This document shows positions 28,084 to 35,322 of a DNA stretch of 64,000 bases, piece after piece. The stretch is from Wenzhouxiangella sp. XN24 (GTDB taxonomy: Bacteria; Pseudomonadota; Gammaproteobacteria; Steroidobacterales; XN24), in assembly GCF_011064545.1 (NCBI RefSeq), contig NZ_JAAMFG010000026.1, positions 1 to 64,000 on the forward strand, in the 5' to 3' direction. A model generated the notes under the pieces. It saw only the letters and a list, made by a program, of their open reading frames with translations. It did no database searches and was not told the origin of the DNA. Position 1 is the first letter of the stretch. Each line of letters begins with the position of its first letter. Both the position numbers and the translations under genes were made by a program.

Positions 28084-28869
28084 ATGCCCGAATTGCCCGA
28101 TGTCGAAACCTGGCGCCGTTACCTCGACGCCACCGCGCTGCACCAGGAAGTCGATCTTGTCCGTGTACCCGCCCCCCGGGTGCTGGCCGGCACGACACCC
28201 CAGGGACTCGGCCACGCGCTCAAGGGCCGCCGCATCGACGAGACATGCCGTCACGGCAAATACCTGTTTGCCCGACTCGACACCGACGGCCACCTGGTGC
28301 TGCATTTCGGCATGACCGGGCAGCTGCGGTATTCCCGCGACGGGGAGAGCGATTGCCAGGCGACCGCCTGTATTCATTTCTCGAACGGCGCCCAGCTGGA
28401 TTACATCGCCCCCAGGAAACTCGGCCGCATCGCTCTCAGCGGCTCCGTGAACGGTTTCGTCGCCGCCCACCAACTGGGGCCCGATGCGCTCTCGATCGAC
28501 GCGGAGCAATTCGCCGACCTCGTCCAGGGGCGCCACGGCGCGGTCAAATCCTGGCTGATGAACCAGCACATCATGGCGGGCATCGGCAACGTGTATTCAG
28601 ACGAGATCCTGTTCCAGGCCCGCATTCATCCGCGGCACCAGGTCAAGGCGCTCGACAGCGACGGGTTGAGCGCCCTGCACGAGGCGCTGCACGAGGTCCT
28701 GGAAGCGGCGATCGAGGCGGGAGCGGACCCGGAGCGCATGCCCGAAAGTTTCCTGCTGCCCCATCGCCTTGACGGTGGTCGCTGCCCTTGTTGCGATGCC
28801 CCGCTGGACACGACCCGCGTCGGCGGGCGCACCGCCTGGTACTGCCCCAGGTGTCAGACGCTCAACTGA
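28084..28869 (+). CDS. Fpg/Nei-family DNA glycosylase / AP lyase
   Basis: 261 residues; ATG 28084 has GAGGAG nine bases upstream. M-P-E-L-P-D-V-E gives the catalytic Pro2 and Glu3 after Met removal; C-R-H-G-K-Y-L has the conserved Lys. The helix-two-turn-helix (~155-185; K-S-W-L-M-N-Q, G-I-G-N-V-Y-S-D-E) and a C-terminal zinc finger with two CxxC pairs (C-P-C-C and C-P-R-C) are complete. It removes oxidised bases from DNA by base excision. Sequence alone does not separate 8-oxoguanine (Fpg) from pyrimidine (Nei) specificity. Its stop overlaps the convergent RNase HII gene end by 8 bases. Confidence 0.9.
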   Translation: MPELPDVETWRRYLDATALHQEVDLVRVPAPRVLAGTTPQGLGHALKGRRIDETCRHGKYLFARLDTDGHLVLHFGMTGQLRYSRDGESDCQATACIHFSNGAQLDYIAPRKLGRIALSGSVNGFVAAHQLGPDALSIDAEQFADLVQGRHGAVKSWLMNQHIMAGIGNVYSDEILFQARIHPRHQVKALDSDGLSALHEALHEVLEAAIEAGADPERMPESFLLPHRLDGGRCPCCDAPLDTTRVGGRTAWYCPRCQTLN

Positions 28870-29782
28870 GTCCAGCCACCAGCAGTTCCGCCAGGACCAT
28901 TCCGTCGGGTCCGGCCAATCGAAGTCCGTGACAGCCTGCGCAGGGACCGCCGCCCTTAAGCAGCCGCCCCTCGTCGTCATAGCCGATCGCCTGGAAAGTC
29001 CAGCGGCCGCGGAGGTTCTTCAGCACACCGAGATGATGATCGCCGCCGTCGAACACCGCGTGCAGGTCCTGGCGTAACTGCAACAGCCTGAGCCCGGACA
29101 GATCGGGTCGGCCGCGCATGGCCCGGAATCTGAATGCTCGCAACGACCTGTCGTCCGAAGAAAAAAGCGTGTTGAGCGGTGCGAAACTGCGGCGGTGATG
29201 CTCGGTCGGTCCCTTGCGCAACAGGCCGAGGTAATGCGTATCTGTGCCGTAGCCGACATTGGTTTGCCAGCCGTAATCCGGATAATCCTCGGCCAGCGTG
29301 TGCATCAAGCGGTCGCGCACCACCTTGGCGACCACGGATGCGGCGGCGATGGACAGCGAGCGCCGGTCCCCCTTGATGACCGTCCTGACCCGACATCGCA
29401 GCGCCGGTGTGCCGCGACCATCCACCAGCGCCAGGTCCGGCACCTCGCCCAGCGCCTCCACGGCCCGTTGCATGGCGAGCATGTCGGCATGGAAGATATT
29501 CAGCTGATCGATCTCCGCCACCGTCGCCATGCCGACGGCGACCCCGCCGACACGCTGGATCGCGGTGAACAGGCGTTCCCGCTCCGCGGCCGAGAGCAGT
29601 TTCGAGTCGTTCAGCCCACGGAGCTGGCGCGGCCGGGCCCCGCTCGGCAGCAGCACCGCGGCGGCGACCACCGGGCCGGCCAGCGGCGCACAACCGGCCT
29701 CGTCCACCCCGCAGACCCGGCCTTCGATCTCCCGCTCGAGCTTGAGATTCGGGAACTTCGGCAAGGGTAGCGTCGCGGACAT
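28862..29782 (-). CDS. rnhB: Ribonuclease HII with ~100-residue C-terminal extension
   Basis: 306 residues; RNase HII is usually ~200. Catalytic acidic residues are present: D27-E28 in G-V-D-E-A-G, D121 in L-V-D-G, D157 in V-V-R-D-R-L. The motif after DEAG reads C-A-P-L-A-G-P where R-G-P-L-A-G-P is usual. The canonical fold ends near residue 205 (H-H-R-R-S-F-A-P-L-N). Residues ~206-306 are extra and include L-G-V-L-K-N-L-R-G-R-W, G-G-G-P and CAGCH (281-285). I recognise no domain there. With no signal peptide this CAGCH should not carry heme; metal binding is possible. The enzyme nicks RNA embedded in DNA. Confidence 0.9.
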   Translation of the reverse strand: MSATLPLPKFPNLKLEREIEGRVCGVDEAGCAPLAGPVVAAAVLLPSGARPRQLRGLNDSKLLSAAERERLFTAIQRVGGVAVGMATVAEIDQLNIFHADMLAMQRAVEALGEVPDLALVDGRGTPALRCRVRTVIKGDRRSLSIAAASVVAKVVRDRLMHTLAEDYPDYGWQTNVGYGTDTHYLGLLRKGPTEHHRRSFAPLNTLFSSDDRSLRAFRFRAMRGRPDLSGLRLLQLRQDLHAVFDGGDHHLGVLKNLRGRWTFQAIGYDDEGRLLKGGGPCAGCHGLRLAGPDGMVLAELLVAGLS

Positions 29783-29871
29783 GGTGGCGAAAGATTAACC
29801 GATTGATGAACTGCAATGCACGCATCCGGCACGCTGCACACACTGGCGCTCAAGCTTTCACAGAGATGGAC

Positions 29872-30876
29872 ATGAGCACCGTAGCAATCAACGGACTCGG
29901 GCGCATCGGGCGGGCCACGCTGAAAATCCTGATGAAAACGCCGGGTCTCGAACTTGTGGCCGTGAACGACCTCGCGGATCTTCCCAACCTGGCCTACCTG
30001 TTGCGCTACGACACGGTTTACGGGCGTTACGAAGAGAGCGTGTCGCTGGACGACGGACGGCTGGTGGTCGGCGACCGGACGATCGAGGTTCTCGCGGAGA
30101 AATCGCCCGCGGACCTGCCATGGAAGCGGCTCGGCATCGACGTGGTCTTCGAGTGCACCGGCGCTTTCCGTCACCGCGACGAGCTGCAGGGCCATATCGA
30201 TGCCGGCGCGCGCCACGTGATTCTCTCGGCGCCGGCCAAGGACGACGATCTGCTTTCGCTGGTCCACGGCGTCACCCCGATACCCGACCCGCTGCCCGCG
30301 ATCATGAGCACGGCCAGCTGCACCACCAATTGCATCGCCCCCGTCGCTGAAGTCATGGAGCGAAGGATCGGGGTACACAAGGCGCTGATGACCACGGTGC
30401 ATGCCTACACCTCCAGCCAGGGCATCGTGGACGGGCCCAGCGGGCGGTGGGAGCGCGGGCGCGCCGGAGCCGCGAATCTCGTGCCCACGTCCACCGGCGC
30501 GGCCAAGGCCACGGCTCGCGTGTTGCCTCACTATGACGAAGTCTTCGACGGCATGGCCATCCGCGCACCGATCCCGGTCGGATCCATCGCCGACATGTGT
30601 TTCGTGACTCGAAGAAGCACCAGCGCCGACGAGATCAACGGCATCTTTCGCGAAGAGGCAGGCGAGGAGCGCTACCAGGACGTGCTCGGCTGTGCGGAAG
30701 ACCCGATGGTCTCCAGCGACATCATCGCGGATCCGCGCGCCTCGGTGGTGGACCTCAGCCAGACGCGCGTCGTCGCTGGCGACCTGGTGAAGATCCTGAG
30801 CTGGTACGACAACGAATGGGGTTACGCCAGCCAGATGGTCCGCCAGGCCCGGGCCATCCTCGCCGGCCGGTCCTGA
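29872..30876 (+). CDS. gap: Type I glyceraldehyde-3-phosphate dehydrogenase
   Basis: 334 residues from ATG 29872; ATG 29866 two codons upstream is an equal alternative. Rossmann motif I-N-G-L-G-R-I-G-R, catalytic Cys in S-T-A-S-C-T-T-N-C, H in T-T-V-H-A-Y-T and the C-terminal W-Y-D-N-E-W-G-Y-A are all present. It interconverts glyceraldehyde-3-phosphate and 1,3-bisphosphoglycerate. V-N-D at the end of beta-2 fits NAD use, though not exclusively. The stop overlaps the pgk ATG (TGATG), so the two are translated together. Confidence 0.95.
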   Translation: MSTVAINGLGRIGRATLKILMKTPGLELVAVNDLADLPNLAYLLRYDTVYGRYEESVSLDDGRLVVGDRTIEVLAEKSPADLPWKRLGIDVVFECTGAFRHRDELQGHIDAGARHVILSAPAKDDDLLSLVHGVTPIPDPLPAIMSTASCTTNCIAPVAEVMERRIGVHKALMTTVHAYTSSQGIVDGPSGRWERGRAGAANLVPTSTGAAKATARVLPHYDEVFDGMAIRAPIPVGSIADMCFVTRRSTSADEINGIFREEAGEERYQDVLGCAEDPMVSSDIIADPRASVVDLSQTRVVAGDLVKILSWYDNEWGYASQMVRQARAILAGRS

Positions 30877-32057
30877 TGGCTCGATCCGACCTTCGGACAC
30901 TGGCCTCCTTCGACCCGGGCGGCCACCGGGTCCTGGTGCGCGCCGATTTCAACGTGCCGTTATCCGACGGCGAAATACGTGACGATCGGCGGATCATGGC
31001 CACGCTTCCCACTCTGCGCCGCCTGCTCGACGACGGCGCGGCGCTGGTCCTGGCGTCGCATCTCGGTCGGCCGGACGGGCGGCCCGACCCTGCCCTGTCC
31101 CTGCGCCCGGTGGGCCAGCGGCTGCAGGAGGCTCTCGACGGCCGCGTCACACTCGCGCCCGACAGCGTCGGCCACACCACCGAACACGCCGCCGCGGCGC
31201 TCGCGCCCGGCGAGATCCTCCTGCTGGAGAACACGCGCTTTCATCCGGAGGAAGAACGCAACGACAAGGGCTATGCGGCGGCGCTCGCGGAACTGGCCGA
31301 TTATTTCGTCAACGACGCGTTCGGCACGCTGCACAGGGCGCATGCCAGCACGGTCGGAGTCGCCGCCCACCTGCCGTCGGCGGCCGGCCTGCTGGTGGAG
31401 AAAGAACTGGCGGCACTCGATCGCGCGGCCCTACAGCCCGCACGCCCCTACGTGGTTTTGATCGGCGGCGCCAAGATCGACAGCAAGCTGCCCGCCATGC
31501 GCAAACTGCTGGCCGGTGCCGACCGGATCCTGGTCGGCGGCGGAGTGGCGAACACCCTGCTCGCGGCATCCGGCCATGCGCTCGCAGATTCCCTGGTGGA
31601 GGACGACTGCATCGACGCGGCCGAAAAGCTGATCGAGACTGCCGGCGAGCGACTCGTACTGCCGGTGGATATCGTCATCGCAGACGGGGCTGGCGAAGAT
31701 GCCACCTCGAAGGTCGTGCCGGTCGGCGATCTCGAGAACGGCTGGCGAATCGTCGATATCGGCCCACAGACCGTGGCCCTGTTCGAGAACGAGATCGCGG
31801 CCGCGGCGACCATCGCCTGGAGCGGCCCGCTCGGCCGCTTCGAGATCGCCCGATTCTCGAAAGGCACCTTCGCAATCGCCCGCGCCCTCGCCGATGCCGG
31901 GGGATACACCATCGTCGGTGGCGGGGAGACCGCCTCAGCGGTGCGGGCCGCGGAGGCCGAGGCGGGGATCGACCACATTTCCACCGGCGGCGGCGCTTCG
32001 CTGGCCTACCTGTGCGGGGACCCGCTGCCCGGGCTGGAAGTCCTGCGCAAGCCGTAA
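30876..32057 (+). CDS. pgk: Phosphoglycerate kinase
   Basis: 393 residues from ATG 30876, overlapping the gap stop by one base. Typical motifs: V-R-A-D-F-N-V-P-L near the N-terminus, S-H-L-G-R-P, L-L-L-E-N-T-R-F-H, G-G-A-K-I-D-S-K, G-G-G-V-A-N-T and the C-terminal G-G-G-E-T and S-T-G-G-G-A-S-L. It catalyses ATP formation from 1,3-bisphosphoglycerate, or the reverse in gluconeogenesis. Cytoplasmic. Part of a co-directional central-metabolism run from gap to the flavin oxidoreductase. Confidence 0.96.
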   Translation: MARSDLRTLASFDPGGHRVLVRADFNVPLSDGEIRDDRRIMATLPTLRRLLDDGAALVLASHLGRPDGRPDPALSLRPVGQRLQEALDGRVTLAPDSVGHTTEHAAAALAPGEILLLENTRFHPEEERNDKGYAAALAELADYFVNDAFGTLHRAHASTVGVAAHLPSAAGLLVEKELAALDRAALQPARPYVVLIGGAKIDSKLPAMRKLLAGADRILVGGGVANTLLAASGHALADSLVEDDCIDAAEKLIETAGERLVLPVDIVIADGAGEDATSKVVPVGDLENGWRIVDIGPQTVALFENEIAAAATIAWSGPLGRFEIARFSKGTFAIARALADAGGYTIVGGGETASAVRAAEAEAGIDHISTGGGASLAYLCGDPLPGLEVLRKP

Positions 32058-32180
32058 CACGCCCGCCCCGTGGCGCAGCGCGTCTGCCCCGGGGAGCCGA
32101 GGCGGGGCGTTGACGGACTGCAATGATGAGCGCCGCCCTCGGAACTAGGCTTTACACAGGCCCTACGGAGACCACTTTTC

Positions 32181-33134
32181 TTGGACACGATCATCACGCT
32201 GACCATGAATCCCACCATCGACCTCGGCCTGGAGGTCGAGCAGCTGGCGCCGGATCGCAAGCTGCGCAGCAGCACGGTACGGCGTGAGCCGGGTGGCGGC
32301 GGAATCAACGTGGCCCGGGGCATCCGCAAGCTGGGTGGCGAGGCCTGTGCGTTGTTCGTCGGGGACAAGGCGATCGGCGGGCAGATCGAAGACCTCCTCA
32401 GCGCGGAAGGTGTGCCCTGCCGACGGCTGCCGGTCGCGGCCGCGACGCGAGAAGCCTTCTCCGTGCAGGTGAAGGACTCCGGCGATCTTTTCCATTTCGT
32501 TCTGCCGGGGCCTGAACTGGGCGAGGAAGAGATAGCGCAAGTGGTGGATGCCGTGGTGTCGGCCGACCGGGCGCCAAGATACCTGGTCGCAAGCGGCAGC
32601 CTGCCGCCCGGCGTCGAAGACGATTTCTACGGCCGGCTGGCGAGCAAGCTGCACGATCGGGGGACGCGCCTCGTGCTGGACAGCCATGGCGCGCCGCTGC
32701 GGGCCGCGCTGGAATCGGGGGTGTATCTCATCAAGCCGAACCTGCACGAGTTCGGCGAACTCACCGGCGAGACACCGCAGGACGAAACACAGGCGCGAGC
32801 GCAGTCCCGGGACATTCTGAACCGTTACCGGCTCGAAGTGCTGGTGCTCACGCTGGGCTCGAAAGGCGCCCTGTTGACCACGGCAAAGGAACAACTCCGC
32901 ATGTACCCGCCGGAGACGCAAAGCGTGAGCCCGGTCGGGGCCGGAGACAGTTTTCTCGCCGCCTGCGTTTTCGAACTGGCCCGCGACGCCCCGTTGGCGG
33001 ATGCACTCAGAAGCGGCGTCGCGGCGGCCGCGGCGGCGGTACAGACACCGGGAACCGAACTGTTCGAGGTCGACGAGTACCGCCGGATCAGAGCACAGAC
33101 CGGGGAACGGCCCGCCCTGGCCAATCATCAGTAA
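32181..33134 (+). CDS. pfkB: 6-phosphofructokinase II (PfkB family)
   Basis: 317 residues from a TTG start at 32181 with CGGAGA about ten bases upstream; no ATG fits. It has M-N-P-T-I-D, the K-L-R-S-S and P-G-G-G-G-I-N-V-A-R segments typical of E. coli Pfk-2 (1-phosphofructokinases usually have G-G-K-G), and the ribokinase-family catalytic P-V-G-A-G-D-S-F near residue 255. It phosphorylates fructose-6-phosphate; relatives in the family use tagatose-6-phosphate or fructose-1-phosphate. It follows pgk after 123 bases, so it may have its own promoter. Confidence 0.88.
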   Translation: MDTIITLTMNPTIDLGLEVEQLAPDRKLRSSTVRREPGGGGINVARGIRKLGGEACALFVGDKAIGGQIEDLLSAEGVPCRRLPVAAATREAFSVQVKDSGDLFHFVLPGPELGEEEIAQVVDAVVSADRAPRYLVASGSLPPGVEDDFYGRLASKLHDRGTRLVLDSHGAPLRAALESGVYLIKPNLHEFGELTGETPQDETQARAQSRDILNRYRLEVLVLTLGSKGALLTTAKEQLRMYPPETQSVSPVGAGDSFLAACVFELARDAPLADALRSGVAAAAAAVQTPGTELFEVDEYRRIRAQTGERPALANHQ

Positions 33135-33151
33135 CTCCCGAGAGGCAAGCC

Positions 33152-33736
33152 ATGAAACACGAATTACCCGATCTGCCCTATTCGAAAAATGCACTCGAGC
33201 CGCACATCTCCGCGGAAACGCTCGAGTATCACTGGGGCAAACACCACCGCAAGTACGTCGACACGTTGAACGAGTTGATTTCCGGCACGGAGTTCGCCGA
33301 CGCCGGACTCGAAGACATCGTCGGCAACGCGGGCGCCGGGCCGATCTTCAACAATGCCGCACAAGCCTGGAACCACGCCTTCTACTGGAACTGCCTGAGC
33401 CCGGAAGGCGGCGGCCGACCCCAAGGCGCTGTGGCGAAGGCGATCGACAGCAGCTTCGGATCCTTCGACAAGTTCCGCGATGAGTTCTCCGACGCTGCGA
33501 AATCGGTATTCGGGTCAGGCTGGGCCTGGTTGATCAACACGGGCAACGACGTGATCTCGATCCAGACGATGCCGAACGCGGAGACCCCCTTGATGCACGG
33601 TCGCATCGCGCTGCTGACCTGCGACATGTGGGAACACGCGTATTACCTGGATTACCGGAATGACAAGGGCGGCTACCTCGACGCGTTCTGGAAGCTGGTC
33701 AACTGGGACTTCGTCAACGAGCGCCTTGAAGCCTGA
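33152..33736 (+). CDS. sodB: Iron superoxide dismutase
   Basis: 194 residues, GAGAGG six bases before ATG 33152. Metal ligands are recognisable: H27 (Y-H-W-G-K-H-H), the H of W-N-H-A-F-Y-W, and D and H in D-M-W-E-H-A-Y-Y-L-D-Y. A-Q-A-W-N-H with Gln in the second shell is the Fe-type pattern. D-M-W-E-H replaces the common D-V-W-E-H. Cytoplasmic, no signal. It lies 17 bases after the Pfk-2 gene and 11 before the HAD fusion, so it is probably in the same transcript. Confidence 0.95.
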   Translation: MKHELPDLPYSKNALEPHISAETLEYHWGKHHRKYVDTLNELISGTEFADAGLEDIVGNAGAGPIFNNAAQAWNHAFYWNCLSPEGGGRPQGAVAKAIDSSFGSFDKFRDEFSDAAKSVFGSGWAWLINTGNDVISIQTMPNAETPLMHGRIALLTCDMWEHAYYLDYRNDKGGYLDAFWKLVNWDFVNERLEA

Positions 33737-33747
33737 GTCGACGCGCG

Positions 33748-35322
33748 ATGTCCGCAAACACGGCCAGTTTCAATCCGGCTTCCCACGACGCTGTCGTGCT
33801 CGATCTCGACGGTGTGCTCACGAAGACACAAAAAGTGCATGCGGAGGCATGGAAGAAGGCCTTCGACGAGTTCCTGCGCGCCTATGCAGATGGCGACGAC
33901 GACCGGTTCCGGCCTTTCGAGATCGACCCCGAATACTACGATTTCGTCGATGGCAAACCGCGTTTCGACGGCGCCGCCAGTTTTCTTGGCTCACGCGGGA
34001 TCGAGCGGCTCCGAGGCACGCCAGACGACGAGCCCGGGCGCGGTACGATCTGGGGGCTCGCCAACAGGAAAAACGAGATCTTTCTCGATCTGCTGGAACA
34101 CGACGGCGTCACGACCTACCCCTCTACGATGCGTTTTCTGGCTGCCTTGCGCTGTGAAGGTCTGCGGACCGCGATCGTCTCCTCGAGCAGGAACTGCATG
34201 GCCGTGCTGGCCGCGGCCAACGCGCTCGATCTGTTCGATGCAAAGGTCGACGGACGTGACGCCCAGCGGCGAAAGCTACAGGGCAAGCCGGCTCCGGACA
34301 TCTTCATCGCGGCCGCGCAGGATCTCGGGGTGGCACCCGAGCGTTGCGTGGCTGTGGAAGACGCCAGTTCCGGCGTGGAGGCCGCACGCAAGGCCGGCTT
34401 TCGCTGCGTGATCGGCCTCAATCGGGGCGGAGCAGACCAGGCGCAGGCCCTGAGAGACCATGGCGCCCACATCGTGGTGGCTGACCTGGATGAACTGGCC
34501 ATCGAGGGCGACGGCCTGTTGTTCAGTGAACTGCCCCTCGACCCGTCTCAACGGAAAAGCTTTCTCGATTGCCTCGGGGATCGCAGCGTCGCACTGTTTC
34601 TCGATTACGACGGGACGCTGACGCCCATCGTGGACCGCCCGGAAGACGCGGTACTCTCGGCCGAAACACGCCATGTGCTGCGAAAAGCTGCCGATCGCCA
34701 TACGACGGCGATCATCAGCGGACGCGACCTCCCTGAACTGAAGTCGCTCGTCGATCTCGAAGGGCTGGTCTATGCCGGGAGTCATGGATTCGATATCGAG
34801 TTGCCCGATGGCCGCCGGAAGAGCCCGCCGGCGGCTCAGCAAGCCCTTCCGGCGCTGGAGTCTGCCGGCGACCTGATCGAGGGCCGCATCGGCGAAACCG
34901 ACGGGGTCATCGTCGAGCGCAAGAAGTATGCCGTTACGGTTCACTACCGGCTCGTCGCAACTAAAGACCATGCCAGCATCGAAACCGCCGTGGACGAGGC
35001 ACTGCGTTCCACCGAGGGACTGCGCAAGCGCAAGGGCAAGAAGATCTTCGAGCTGCTCCCCGACATCGACTGGGACAAGGGCGAGGCCCTCCTCCTGTTG
35101 CTCGATATCCTCGGATTGCGTGACGGGCGGCACGTGATGCCCGTCTATATTGGCGACGACGTGACGGACGAAGACGCTTTTGCGGTGCTCGGGGATGACG
35201 GGATCGGCATCGCGGTGGGCCGCCGTGCTGCGGACAGCAATGCCCGGTGGACGCTGCCGGATCCGTCGGCCGTCGCGCAGCTGCTCGCCTGGTTCTGTCG
35301 CCGGGAGGTCCAGAGACATTGA
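33748..35322 (+). CDS. Fusion of a beta-phosphoglucomutase-like HAD and trehalose-6-phosphate phosphatase
   Basis: 524 residues. The N-half (~15-250) is a beta-phosphoglucomutase-like HAD protein: D19-L-D21-G-V-L, the cap insert, S-S-S-R-N, K-P-A-P-D-I-F and E-D-A-S-S-G-V. The C-half (~275-520) is an OtsB-type phosphatase: D286-Y-D288-G-T-L, I-I-S-G-R-D, G-S-H-G-F and G-D-D-V-T-D-E-D. The second half should cleave trehalose-6-phosphate; the first should convert beta-glucose-1-phosphate to glucose-6-phosphate. The downstream GH65 gene overlaps its stop by 4 bases (TTGA), and GH65 phosphorylases release beta-glucose-1-phosphate, so the first half would serve that product. No otsA is in the window. 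Confidence 0.9.
   Translation: MSANTASFNPASHDAVVLDLDGVLTKTQKVHAEAWKKAFDEFLRAYADGDDDRFRPFEIDPEYYDFVDGKPRFDGAASFLGSRGIERLRGTPDDEPGRGTIWGLANRKNEIFLDLLEHDGVTTYPSTMRFLAALRCEGLRTAIVSSSRNCMAVLAAANALDLFDAKVDGRDAQRRKLQGKPAPDIFIAAAQDLGVAPERCVAVEDASSGVEAARKAGFRCVIGLNRGGADQAQALRDHGAHIVVADLDELAIEGDGLLFSELPLDPSQRKSFLDCLGDRSVALFLDYDGTLTPIVDRPEDAVLSAETRHVLRKAADRHTTAIISGRDLPELKSLVDLEGLVYAGSHGFDIELPDGRRKSPPAAQQALPALESAGDLIEGRIGETDGVIVERKKYAVTVHYRLVATKDHASIETAVDEALRSTEGLRKRKGKKIFELLPDIDWDKGEALLLLLDILGLRDGRHVMPVYIGDDVTDEDAFAVLGDDGIGIAVGRRAADSNARWTLPDPSAVAQLLAWFCRREVQRH

Noticed and set aside
29500-29782. RNase HII as a fusion to a cytochrome because of CAGCH in its tail
   Set aside because: The protein has no signal peptide, and c-type heme attachment occurs in the periplasm.
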